64,000 nucleotides of DNA from Ascochyta rabiei. Taxonomy: Eukaryota; Ascomycota; Dothideomycetes; Pleosporales; Didymellaceae. The stretch covers positions 1,054,001-1,118,000 of the forward strand of contig NC_082415.1 in assembly GCF_004011695.2 (NCBI RefSeq), given 5' to 3'. Positions 20,464 through 32,200 of the stretch are shown piece after piece. A model generated the notes under the pieces. The model ran no database searches, was not told where the DNA came from, and was given only the letters and a program-made list of their open reading frames with translations. The position numbers and the translations under genes were made by a program. Position 1 is the stretch's first letter; every line of letters begins with the position of its first letter.

Positions 20464-23400
20464 ATGGCCGCCGAGCCGGCGCAAGCCAATGCCAATGGCC
20501 CAGGCAGCAGAAAAAACAGCACAGATCTGGAGCGCGACGTCCTTGCCCAACAGATTGCAGTTTCCGTCCCAGAGATCGGTTACTTTCAGCTGTTCCGATA
20601 TGCCACCAACAAAGATTTGCTCATCATTGCGATATCTTTCCTCTGTGCTGTCATTTCAGGAGCCATCACAACCGCACCGGCACTGCTGACTGCTCTGTTG
20701 GTCGGCAGTATTCAAGAAAGCTGGTCCAAAGAATCGACAAGCGCCTCTGCTAGTAGCGAACTGACCCGATTTACAATCTATTTCGTATATCTTTTTGTGG
20801 GCGAGCTCGTAACATGCTACATAGCGACGATCGGGTTCATTCGTACGGGTATAGTGCTATCTAGCCGAATCAGAGAGGAGTATCTGGCTGCACTTCTTCG
20901 CCAGAACATGGCCTTTTTCGACCATGTCGGCGCGGGCGAGATCGCGACACATATGACCGCCGACGCCAATCTGATCCGGGATGGAATCTCGGAGAAAGCC
21001 AGCGTCGCTGTGCAATGCTGCTCTTCTATCGTCACTGCATTTGTTATAGGGTTCACCAGAGACTGGAAATTGACGCTCATAATGGCATCCAGCCCAGTGT
21101 GCATCGCACTCGTATTCGCAGTCAACGGCGTAGCGCTTACGAAATCTCGCCAGCGTTGGCTGGGAGAGACTGCAGCAGCTGGGACGGTTGTCGAAGAAGT
21201 CCTCTCCTCCATCAAGACGGTTGTCGGTCTGAATGCACAATCGGAGCTTACTTCACGATACGACGGCTTTCTCGAAAAGGCCGAAAGATGGGCGACCCGG
21301 GCCAGAACGATATCCGGTGCGCTACTCGGCGCTGTCTTTGCTGTCATATACATGGCTATTGGCTTGGGTTTCTGGATGGGGTCGCGATATCTCGTCAAAG
21401 GCACTACTTCCTACGTCGATATACTAGCCATCATCCTCGCCACAGTGACGGGAATAGCTTGCCTCGGGAGTATTGTTCCACCCCTCCAAGCTTTCACCAT
21501 TGCCGTAGCCGCTGGGTCGAGGCTTTACGGTACCATCGACCGCAAACCTCGGGGAGAATCAACTCGACCATCCAAAACACAACTAGACACGATTTCAGGT
21601 CACCTGGAGTTCAAGAATGTCAGACACATATATCCATCGCGACCGGGGGTGGTTGTTCTGGACAACTTGAGTATTTCCATTGAGCCAGGAAAGACTACGG
21701 CCATTGTGGGGCCCTCAGGATCGGGAAAGAGTACCATCATCGAGCTTCTCGAACGTTTCTATGATCCACTCGCCGGCAAAATCATGTTAGATGGCCACAA
21801 TCTCTCGGAAATAAACCCACAGTGGCTGCGGCAGCATATGTCTCTAGTTCAGCAGAATCCTACCCTTTTTGACACAACCATCTTTGAGAATGTGCGCTAC
21901 GGACTGGTTGGTACGCCCTACGAGAACAGCCCCGAGGAGGAGGTTCGCAATCTTGTACACGACGCCTGTCGGATCGCAAATGCCCATGACTTCATCTGCA
22001 AACTTCCCAACGGCTATGGGACACCCGTTGGTGAAGCTGGAGTCATGCTTTCTGGTGGCCAAAAACAGCGCATTGCCATTGCCCGCGCTTTAATCCGTAA
22101 TCCCAAGATTCTACTGCTGGATGAAGCCACCTCGGCTTTGGACTCGACAAGCGAAACCGTTGTTCAAGCTGCCATCGAGAGGGCTTCCCAAGGGAGGACA
22201 ACGGTGGTCGTTGCTCATCGTTTGTCAACGATCAAGACTGCCGACAAGATCATCGTTCTTTCCGGGGGAAGACTTGCCGAGCAGGGCACGCACAATGAAT
22301 TACTAGAACTAAACGGAACATACACGAAGCTTGCACAGACCCAGACTGTTCATCTTGACCAGGAAACAAATCCTGGCATGGAAACTGCCTCGCACATACA
22401 TGACGAACCTGAGAAACCCACCGTCGAGAATGAGAAAGCTTTGCCGCCCATCGATAGAAACTTCGCTTCCATGATATCTCCGAAAGACGCAGAGGCGCTT
22501 CAAAGTCTGGACCATCCACGATCAGAATACTCTATGCGGACTCTGGTAACATTCGTAATGAAAATGCACAAAGGTTCTGTGCTGAAGATCCTGCATGGCT
22601 TTCTATGGTCGGTGCAGGCGGGAGCAGGCGCGCCGATACAAGCGGTGTTCCTCGCCAAATGTCTTGTTGCCCTCGCAAGACCTCCGTCTCAGTACCAATT
22701 ACTCCGGTCCGAGACCAACCTCTGGGCCGGAATGCATGTCGCTCTCGCCTTTGTCCAGTTGCTTGCATACACTGCACAGGCCACTACTCTTGGCGGATGT
22801 ACTGAGAAGCTTATTCGGGACGTAAGCGGTCAAACGTTCCGTGCCCTCCTTGACAAGGACATGGCATTTTTCGACATGCCAGAACATGGAGTCGGTGCAC
22901 TGAGTTCTTTCATCTCCACCGAGCCTTCCAGTATCGCTGGCGTCGGCTGTTACGCGGTGGGGACATACATCATGGCTTTGACCACACTTATCGGAGCGAT
23001 GGCAGCCAGTATAGCGGTTGGCTGGAAGCTGGGTCTGGTTGGATCCGCTACAGTTCCCATTCTTCTGCTGTGCGGCTTATTCAGATACCGCGTCATGGCT
23101 CAACTGGATGCCCACCTACGGAAAGACTATCAAGAAACGGCCTCTTTGGCTAGTGAAGCCGTCTCCTCCATTCGGACTGTCATCTCACTCAACCGGGAGC
23201 CCAGCGTAATGCTCACGTTTCATGGACAGCTTGCCCAGCAGAATTTGACCAGTATACGCGCAAGTCTGAAATCTTCGGCTCTTTTCTCGTTCTCGCAGTC
23301 AGCATCTATGCTGTGCACTGCTCTTGGCTTATGGTATGGTGGTACACTAGTCATCAGTGGAGAGTATGGTTTGTTCCAATTCATTCTAAGTCATGCGGCT

Positions 23401-24338
23401 ATCAACATCTGTGGCGAGGCCGCTGGCCAGATTTTCAGCAGTTCTCCGGATTTAGCCAAAGCGAAGAATTCTGCCACACGACTAAAAGCTCTGTTCGACC
23501 AACGGACTTCTGCTCAAATTAACCATGACGCGACTCGCCCACTATTGGAGGGTAACATCCAATTCCGAGATGTCCACTTTACATACCCGACACGACCAGG
23601 GCGGCGTATTCTCAATGGATTTGATCTCACCGTTCATAAAGGTAAATATGTGGCTTTGATCGGATCAAGTGGCTGTGGCAAGAGCACCATAGTTGCTATG
23701 CTAGAGCACTTCTACCACCCATCAGCCGGCATGATTAGCATGGACGACATTGACATATCGTCCATGGATGTGAGAGCATACCGCGACCAAGTTGCGCTCG
23801 TCAACCAAGAACCCACACTGTTCCAAGGCACGATCCGGGAAAATCTGACCCTCGGCCTCAACAGAGAATGCTCACAACAAGAACTGGAGAAAGCCTGTAA
23901 AGATGCGTACATACTAGAATTCATCCTCTCCCTGCCGTAAGTCAAACACAGTTGATTCTCCGCCAGTTACTAATATGAGTATCCAGACTCGGACTCAACA
24001 CCATGTGTGGAGGCAAAGGAAACAACTTTTCCGGAGGGCAGAAACAACGTCTGGCCATAGCACGAGCTCTACTGAGACGACCAAAAGTTCTACTGCTGGA
24101 CGAAGTCACGTCAGCGCTGGACTCGGAGTCGCAACGCGAAGTCCAAGCTGCACTCGATGAGGCCGCAAAAGACAGGACGACCATCGCTATTGCGCACCGC
24201 CTGAGTGCCATTCAAAACGCGGATGTTATCTGCTTCCTCGAAGACGGCGTTGTTGTGGAGTCGGGAACGCACGCGGAGCTTATACGCAAGCGGGGGAAGT
24301 ATTTCGCCATGTCTAGTTTGCAGACCCTGGAGAGCTGA
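20464..24338 (+). CDS. ABCB-type (MDR/P-glycoprotein-like) full-size ABC exporter
   Basis: Exons 20464-23936 and 23987-24338 give 1274 aa in the order TMD-NBD-TMD-NBD. NBD1 has Walker [10 protein letters not shown] (about residue 417), signature LSGGQKQR and Walker [17 protein letters not shown]2 has Walker [10 protein letters not shown] (about 1067), signature FSGGQKQR and Walker [14 protein letters not shown], where Val replaces the common Ala. The intron (50 nt, with a TTACTAATA branch) lies just before the second signature. It would pump hydrophobic compounds across the plasma membrane using ATP. Its position between cluster enzymes suggests export of, or self-protection from, the polyketide. 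The start is the ATG at 20464; the open frame extends a few codons upstream without another ATG. Confidence 0.93.
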
Positions 24339-24795
24339 GTGCGACTCAATATTAGAACAAGGGGAAATTTTTAAGAGCGTCTGATCTTCGCTTCACGTTT
24401 GTCTTTGGTAATGTACGGTTTGGTCTGGTGAATCTTGGATACGTCAAGCTCCATGTAACTCGAAGTCCCAGCAATAACACGACATGTGGCGTCCTGGTAC
24501 TATATAGAACGTAGAGATACAGATTTTTGCATTTGTCTCTACATATTTTAGGGCTTGGCTAGCCGTTCTGCTGTGTTGATACTATACAGAGATTATCATC
24601 TCTCCAGCCGCGCCTAGCATAGAGATCAGATGATCTCAAACAACATGATCTTTCTTGCATTCCATCTCTCCATCTCTGATCCCAGATTTCCGTTCTTCCA
24701 CCCGATGCAATCGCAAAGCAAGCAAGTGCAAGATGGCTGGCTCGTACACGCGCTTCTGCGAGCGCACAAAGGTGCGGCCAACAGTCTCCAGCATA
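24339..24795. other. Convergent 3' intergenic region
   Basis: This A/T-rich interval lies between the ends of the plus-strand ABC gene and the minus-strand SDR. No gene or repeat is recognised. Confidence 0.4.
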
Positions 24796-25916
24796 TCAGC
24801 GGTTAGCAAGAGCCAACGGGTCCGGGTCCAAAGTCTGAACAATCCGCAGAAGCCACAGCGGCAAGCCGCGGAGCAGAGACAGATACGTCATGTCCCTTGG
24901 CAGCACGAGGCTGTGACTGTACGTCGACAAGACAATGTCTACAATCTCCTCCGCCACCTCCGCGGGCTCGAGAACGTTCAGGGGAAACTCGGAGACCTTG
25001 CTCGTGAGCGCTTCGACAAGTGGCGTGCGCACAAAGTCGGGGTAGATGATGCTGGAGGCGTCAGTAAATAGATTCCAACACATGTAGTAGGTGGCTGGAC
25101 GGCGTACGAAGTGCGTATCTTTGGTGCGTTGAAGCGCGCGCGGATCTCTTGCCCAAGACCCTCGTGGAAGGCCATGGCTGAGGCTTTGGAGCATGCGTAT
25201 GATACGTTTTGGGCTTGTGAGTAGAAACTCCCTGTGCTCGCTACTGTTACGATGTGGCCGTGGTTTCGCTCTATCATGGCTGGGAGGAATTCGCGCACTA
25301 GAGTGAAGTGGCAGAGGCTATTGACTTCGAATACCCGTCTTCTCTCTGGTTCACTCTCGCTTAGGATGGTTTGTGCTGTGCCGGTTCCCGCGTTGTTGAT
25401 TAGGATGGAAGGATGTCCGTGTTCTTTTATTATTTTTGCTGCGGCTTCGATTATGGCGGAGGTTGATGTCAGATTTACTTGGTAGAAAGTCACCCCGTTT
25501 ACTAGTTCAGGTCAGGAGGCGAGAGTTCAATCACTCTGGTGCTCATACGTACACTGTTTGGACGTTGGAGGGTTGATGTCCAAAATGATCGTTTTCACAT
25601 TGTGCTTGCTGAGTCCCCGTACAGTCTCTGCGCCAATGCCGCTTGATCCTCCAGTTATCACAGCGAGCTCTTTAGGCCAATCCCAAGTCGTGTCGTCAAT
25701 GAAGTTGTTGATGCTTCGGTGTGTGATCCACTTGTTGAGCGCCAAGAGTAATTTTACACCGATAGCAGTGTAAATAGCTGACTGTAGCGTTCTTAGGCCA
25801 GCTGAGTAGTAATAGGCCCGATCTGGGGCTCTTGGCAAAGTGACCTTGAAGAGTGCGAGAGAGAGAAACAGAGCAATCGTAAGACGATCAGAAAGGACAG
25901 AGCGAAGGAAGGTCAT
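24796..25916 (-). CDS. Membrane-anchored short-chain dehydrogenase/reductase, cluster copy B
   Basis: Exons 25553-25916, 25108-25501 and 24796-25051 give 337 aa. Hydrophobic N-terminal segments precede WDWPKELAVITGGSSGIGAE; INNAG and the active-site TGSF / SYACSKAS (Tyr-x-x-x-Lys) follow. The sequence parallels the SDR at 16069-17233 along its whole length, including the WDW box before the Rossmann motif, FHEGLGQE, and [YF]P-FVRTP in the last exon. Both introns fall at equivalent positions and phases. The two arose by duplication and probably act on related keto/hydroxyl positions of the polyketide. A TATA-like sequence (tatataaat on the plus strand) at 25985-25993 is about 70 bases upstream. 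It is divergent from the enoyl-reductase-type gene. Confidence 0.88.
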
Positions 25917-26643
25917 CGTATCGTATCTTCCAAGCGGGTTCTACGCGTGCTGTTTGGCAGCGGCGCGTGTGGCAGCCGTTATCCTATATAAATGAAGTTT
26001 ACACCGTTGCGACGAGCTATGTTGTGAAAGTGTCCAACGATGGCGAGAAACGAGATGTCGTGAGTCGTGTTCGGACCAGATCGGAGCATCCTTTGTACCG
26101 GTAGCTAGGGGCGAGCATCTCGCGATAAGTGTGGAACATTGAGTCTCCACCCCTCGAGTCAGGATCTGATCAGCGCACGGGATCCCGCTTTTCGCAAAGC
26201 ACCATGAGCAGGCACATTCTGCCAAGATGCCGAGGCGCTCGAAGCTCATATAGACCACGTATGGAGACGTAGACCCAATCACGAGTGTTGGTACAGGTTG
26301 GGACTATGAGCTTTCCATCACGTCCAGCCGCTGCAGCAAGGACAATCCTTCTGATGACATGGCCAAGACCAGTACGCTTCGAAACACTATCGAATCCTGA
26401 GATTCCCAAGGATCAGAGGTCTTGGACTATAAGGAAAGTCACGTGCAATGATCCTCAACCTTTGACCTTATTACAAAACGGACAGTGCGTTTCTCAACAC
26501 CTGGTCAATTCTTCTTGTTTCCTCCATATCTGGTGCCTATCCTCTTTCTATCTGGCAACCAATTACACCCAACAGCACGGAATCCTGTCTCGTCTGTCCT
26601 TCTTTCCGCCAGGTCCACCTACAACGCACCAACATCGTGCGCA
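25917..26643. promoter_or_regulatory. Divergent promoter region of the SDR and medium-chain reductase genes
   Basis: A 727-bp interval with no supported gene and a TATA-like box at 25985-25993 serving the minus strand. No repeat is seen. Confidence 0.4.
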
Positions 26644-27725
26644 ATGAAGGCTCTCAAGGTAATCAAAGCTGGGGAGCTTACCGCACAAGAAGTAAACGTT
26701 CCAAAACTCCGCCTTGGCTTTTGTCTTGTCCAAGTCAAAGCCGTCGCGCTCAATCCTACAGACTTCAAACATCTGCACGGCATCGAATGCACTGGCTGTA
26801 CTCTGGGGTGCGACTATGCCGGCATTGTGGAGGAAGTAGGAGCAGACTCGATCCTCAAGAGAGGTGACCGCGTTGCAGGGTTTGTTCACGGGGGCAACAT
26901 TGCGCACCCCGAAGATGGAACGTTTGCAGAATATGTTCTGGTGAGGGAGGGTCTCCAGTGCATCATTCCGGAAGGCATGCGCTTCGAGGAGGCGGCGAGT
27001 CTCGGGGTTGCCATCACTACAGTTGGCATGGCATTGTGTCAGAGCCTCAAGCTTCCTCTGCCGATCGAGACATGCTCGCAGAACCTATGGGTGTTGATCT
27101 ACGGTGGTAGCACCGCTACCGGTACGGTGGCTATTCAGACTGCGAAGCTGTAGGTTCCATGTTCCGGTTTAGTCAAGGCAGCGATCTGATAATGAGATAC
27201 AGCGCCGGTCTCAACGTCATCACGACCTGCAGCCCCTCGAACTTTGCACTTGTAAAGTCACTGGGAGCTTCTGCTGCATTCGACTATCGAGACGTTGACT
27301 GTGGCGAGGCGATCCATGCATACACTCAAGGAAGTATGCATCACGCCTTTGACTGCATCTCAGATGACGCGTCTGCGGTAGTGTGCGCTAAAGCGCTCGC
27401 TCAAAGCACGTCGTCACAGCCATCAAGATACTGCTCGACGTTGCCTGTACAATGCCCGCGCGAGGATGTGGTATCGAACTTCGTCCTAGCCTACACCGCG
27501 ACTGGAGAAGCTTTCCACAAATTCATAGACTTCCCAGCCAATCTTGAGGACTACGAGTTCGCAAGGAATTTCTTTGGGGTCTTCCAGCAGCTTTTGGATG
27601 AGGGGAAAGTACAGCATCATCCTGTGGAAGTGCGAGAAGGCGGACTGGAGGGAGTGCCGACGGGCCTGGAGGATTTGAAGGAAGGAAGGGTCAGCGCGAA
27701 GAAGCTTGTCTATCGTATCTCATAG
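26644..27725 (+). CDS. Medium-chain zinc-independent oxidoreductase, trans-acting enoyl reductase type (LovC/RED1-like class)
   Basis: Exons 26644-27149 and 27203-27725 give 342 aa. The N-terminal GroES-like domain contains VALNPTDFKH and GCDYAGIVEEVG; the nucleotide-binding part has YGGSTATG, then TCSPSNFALVKSLGA and FDYRD. These are the hallmarks of stand-alone enoyl reductases that work with fungal HR-PKSs lacking a functional ER, as LovC does with LovB, and of the medium-chain dehydrogenase class that includes RED1 at the T-toxin locus. It would use NADPH to reduce enoyl (or keto) groups on ACP-bound chains. The co-clustered HR-PKS 1 has a degenerate ER and is the natural partner. It is tail to tail with the decarboxylase-like gene, 146 bp away. 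Confidence 0.87.
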
Positions 27726-27871
27726 GTGGCAGTAGTGGTACTGGTAGCCTTTAATCAATATCAATTGTCTGTATTGATGCGATAGGTGGTCAACAGCACG
27801 TATGGGAAATGCTTGCTTATGCTACTCGATCCAACCGGATGTATCCAAAACGAGAAGCCCAATTTCTTCGT

Positions 27872-28633
27872 CTACAGATGGTGAATGTCTACAGGCGCAA
27901 TGGTGGCCGAAGTTCCTTTCGAGTAATGCGCAGAGACATACTCCTCCACGGGAGTAAGATGCAGAGGATCGAACATGGACTGTGCAGGGAAATGAATCGA
28001 CGCAACACCCTCCCATATCTGCTTATGGCGAATCTTGAAGTCCACCTCGGTAAACTGCCGAACATGAGGTGTCTTCTCCGGCAGAGGGGAGGGCAGAATG
28101 CGCAAGAAAAGATTGTGCACACTCGGCTCCGTGTATTCGTCCAGCGGCAACAACGCCGTCGGCTTGAACAGAATCTCCGCCACGGGAAATTCGCTGGGGC
28201 GACAGACTCGTCCGCGGAAGAATCCACTTATGCCGTCAGGGTCAGTCGGGAAGTCCAATGACCCGAGAACCTTCGGTGCGCCCCAGAGCTCTCTGCCCGA
28301 ATAGGCTGCGTCCTCGTTGTCCAGGATGATGAGTAACGAATACTCGTATTTCGTACCGTTGTATTCTACCTCCACGCCGTGAAGAAACTCGCGATAGGGA
28401 CCAATAGGTGAGGAACCGTAGGAGATGAGACGTGTCGTGATGATTGGTTTTTCCTCAATGGTCAGACAGTCTGGGAGAAGACGTTTGAGTTGAGCGCCGT
28501 CAGTGCGGTATTTGATGACGATGCAGCCCATGTCGGTAAAGTGCGAGGGGAAAGCCGCCGGGCGGTAGGCTGGCGCAAATATGGGGATGGCATTGCAGAT
28601 CGTCTCAGACGAGATGGTGCCGGTAAGGACCAT
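27872..28633 (-). CDS. Acetoacetate decarboxylase-like protein (DEC1 class)
   Basis: A single uninterrupted exon encodes 253 aa. The acetoacetate decarboxylase family signature SGRELWGAPK is present at about residues 112-121; Lys121 is the expected Schiff-base lysine, and the upstream Gly/Pro-rich segment GSSPIGPYREF and paired strand VEVEYNGTKYEYSL fit the fold. Such enzymes decarboxylate beta-keto acids to methyl ketones. A member of this family, DEC1, is required for T-toxin production in Cochliobolus heterostrophus. Its place beside HR-PKS 2 (divergent, 591 bp apart) supports action on the released polyketide beta-keto acid, by inference. Confidence 0.87.
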   Translation of the reverse strand: MVLTGTISSETICNAIPIFAPAYRPAAFPSHFTDMGCIVIKYRTDGAQLKRLLPDCLTIEEKPIITTRLISYGSSPIGPYREFLHGVEVEYNGTKYEYSLLIILDNEDAAYSGRELWGAPKVLGSLDFPTDPDGISGFFRGRVCRPSEFPVAEILFKPTALLPLDEYTEPSVHNLFLRILPSPLPEKTPHVRQFTEVDFKIRHKQIWEGVASIHFPAQSMFDPLHLTPVEEYVSAHYSKGTSATIAPVDIHHL

Positions 28634-29224
28634 GGTAAGCGAGGTGGAGGAATGATAGGTTGTGATGGGGATGGACCAATGCTTTTTATCGCGATCAGAA
28701 AGGTTCTAAGCGCTGAGATGTTTTCAGTATATCTCTTCATTCTTATGTGTGACGTGTTGGGGTGCGGGAATGCTATCAGTTATAGGAGAAGTGTTGGTAG
28801 CACAATCTGCTCCTGAGAGCTGGTATACCAACATCCGGAAAAGTCGATCATGCTGCGAAACCAAAATATCCCAGGACACTTTTTTTTGTTACGGCAATAT
28901 CAGCGCCGAAGATCTCAGGTAATCTTCAGCCAATCAATGCCTGATACAATCACAATTGAGACCCTACTGCGTGATCCATCAACCATCGTGATGCCCTACC
29001 AGAGAACGGGCGGTGCCAGGAAGTTAACCTTAAACAAAATCCCAAGATAGTAGATTACACGGACGTATGGATGCCGAGATTCCAAGATGCATAAAGGTGC
29101 CCTTAAAGTGATGCTATAAACGGTACAAACAAGCCAATATAAATACATCGCCTGCACCCTCGAAAATCCCAGAACCCGGAACCCTCCCAATTATACCCTT
29201 TATTCTGCAGCGCTTACGATTACA
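28634..29224. promoter_or_regulatory. Divergent promoter region of the decarboxylase-like gene and HR-PKS 2
   Basis: A gene-free interval of 591 bp. A TATA-like tataaata at 29138-29145 lies about 80 bases before the PKS start, next to a CCAAT (29134-29138). A second TATA-like ctataaac occurs near 29114. Confidence 0.5.
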
Positions 29225-32200
29225 ATGGCAGAGAACGACCAGCGAGCGGACCCCGTCACACCAATCGCGGTCGTGGGCCTGAGTTTCCGTGGGCCCGGCG
29301 ACGCCACGAGCCCCGAGAACCTGCTGCGCATGGTATCCGAGGGGCGCGAGAGTCGCTCCCAGATTCCCGAGCAGAAATGGAACGCCAGCGGCTTCTACCA
29401 TCCGGATGCGAGCCGCTACGGGACAGTGAGCTTGCCATGATTCGAGTCGGTGTTGGTTAGCATCACGACTAACAAACGCCAGCACAATGTAGAATACGGC
29501 CACTGGATGACCCAAGACCCTTACACCTTTGATGCGCCTTTTTTCAATCTCTCCGCTGCTGAAGCCGCTGCGCTCGACCCTCAACAACGCATGCTTCTAG
29601 AGTGCTCCTACGAAGCCTTTGAAAACTCCGGGACGCCTCTGTCCAGGGTAATAGGTAGCTCGACCTCCGTTTTTGCGGCGTCGTTCGCAGCAGACTACAC
29701 AGACATGTTGTGGCGTGACCCGGAGAGCGTCCCAATGTACCAGTGCACAAATGCGGGGTTCTCGAGAGCGAATCTGGCGAACAGAGTAAGCTATTCGTTT
29801 GACTTACGAGGCCCAAGTATCATGGTAGATACAGCGTGTTCGGGCGGGTTGACGGCGCTGCATTTGGCGTGTCAGAGTCTGTGGACTGGGGAGGCGAGGC
29901 AGGCGATTGCAGCGGGGTCGAGCTTGATACTGGGCCCGGAGGTCATGGTCACGATGAGTATGATGAGGTTCTTATCGCCAGACGGGAGATGTTACGCATT
30001 TGATGAGCGTGCAAACGGCTATGCTCGAGGCGAGGGCGTTGCCGTCTTGGTTCTCAAGCGACTCGACGACGCCATTGCGGATGGGGATACCATCCGAAGC
30101 ATCATCCGCGGCACAGGCGCCAACCAGGACGGAAAAACGCCGGGGATAACCATGCCCAACGGTGTCTCTCAAGAAGCTCTAATACGATCGGTATACGAGC
30201 GGACGGGCCTCGACCCATTGGATACATCGTATGTAGAATGTCACGGGACAGGGACCCAAGCTGGCGACACAACTGAAACCGGCGCCATATCGAGAGTCTT
30301 CAGTGCCGGCCGACAGGATCTACTTGCAATTGGATCCGTGAAGACTAATGTCGGGCATCTTGAGGGAGCCAGTGGACTCGCAGGCGTCATCAAGTGTATA
30401 CTAATGCTAGAGAACGGGGTTATACTTCCAAATCGGAACTTTGAGAAGCCCAATCCGAAGATCTCACTAAAAGATTGGCATCTCCAGGTAAGCTCATAAT
30501 GACATACAGTCCGATCCATGACTTACCTTTAATGTGTAGGTGCCTACTACTATCCAGCCCTGGGTGAGCTCGAAGACGCGTCGGGCATCAGTCAATAGTT
30601 TTGGCTATGGCGGCGCCAACGTGCACGCCATTCTTGAGAGTGCCGAAGACTTCTTGCGGCTTCGTGGCGTCGACCCACGTCGGTTCTCAAGAAAGTCTGC
30701 GCTTACCGTAAAGGAGATCCAGGAGGCACTAGCGATCAAACCTACCAACGGTGATTCTGAGACCACGAGCAACACACTTCCCTTATCAAAGGGTCCATCT
30801 TTTTCCAACGGGCAGTCTCTCACCAACGGCCATTCCTTGACCCACAGCGAAACCGTCACGAACGGCCATTCCCTAGCCAGCGGACCTGCCGAGCCGGTTT
30901 ACAGACCGCAGCTCTTCGTACTCTCGGCTTTTGACCCCGCAGCAGGCAAAGCATGGGCAGAACAGCTCAGCGAATATGTCGCCCAGAGAATAGACGTGGC
31001 AGATAGCCAGCTTTTGGACAGCTTAGCCTTCACACTCTCCGACAGGCGAACCGTACACCCATGGCGAGCCACTGTGACGGCTGCGTCGAGTGATGAACTG
31101 GTATCGCAGCTGAAAAAGGTCAAACTCGTCAACGTTCCACCAAAACAGAACCTCGGCTTTGTGTTCACGGGCCAGGGCGCTCAGTGGTGTGGCATGGGTA
31201 AGGAGCTCATCCATGCTGTTCCGTTGTTCCGCAAGAGCCTCGAGAGATGTAGTGACGCGCTGCAACGCATTGGAGCACCGTTTCATATCATTGGTGTGTT
31301 GACCTGATGATCCACATGTGAGCTCCTTTTGTATGCTGACTTGCCATGCAGACGAACTTGAACGGGATTTCGAGAGTTCACAGGTCAACAAGGCGATTTA
31401 CAGTCAGCCTCTCTGTACGGCGTTGCAGATCGCCCTGGTAGATATGCTTGCGTCTTGGGATGTACATCCCAGATCCGTCACCGGACACTCGAGTGGAGAG
31501 ATTGCAGCAGCGTATGCGGCAGGCGCACTTAGTCTGGAAGACGCCATGCTGGTTGCGTACGAGAGAGGCTGCGCAACTCTCGATCTGGCCAAAAAAGGCT
31601 TGAAGGGCGCCATGACCGCAGTAGCCATGGAGCGAGATGAGCTTGTGCCTATCTTGGCCGCTTTGAAGAATGGCAAAGCAGTCATAGCATGCTCAAACAG
31701 CCCTTCCAGCTTTACGGTATCCGGTGACAAGAGCGCTCTCGATGAACTGCAACAGGTGCTTCGAGGGAAGGGTGCTTACAACCGAAGGTTGGTTGTAGAG
31801 GTTGCTTATCATTCCCACCACATGGCCACCATCGCAGACAACTACCGAAGTGCCATCTCCAAGGTCGAGGTTCTGGACGGAAACCATGACATTACTGTCT
31901 TCTCCTCTGTGTCGGGCAAAGTGATTGACAAGTCCAAGCTCGGAGTGGAGTACTGGGTCAACAATCTTGTGGGCGAGGTGAAGTTCGCCCAATCGTTGCG
32001 TCAGCTAGCGAGCCACACAGACAGCGATGGCGCATCTCACATACAGACCTTGGTGGAGATTGGTCCGCATGCAGCGCTCGCCGGACCGATCAATCAAATT
32101 CTCGAGGCAATCGATTTGCCCGCCGCATCTTCTATAGACTATCTCTCGGTCTTGGTACGAAAGAAAGATGCCATGACTACGGCCCTGGCTTTTGCATCTA

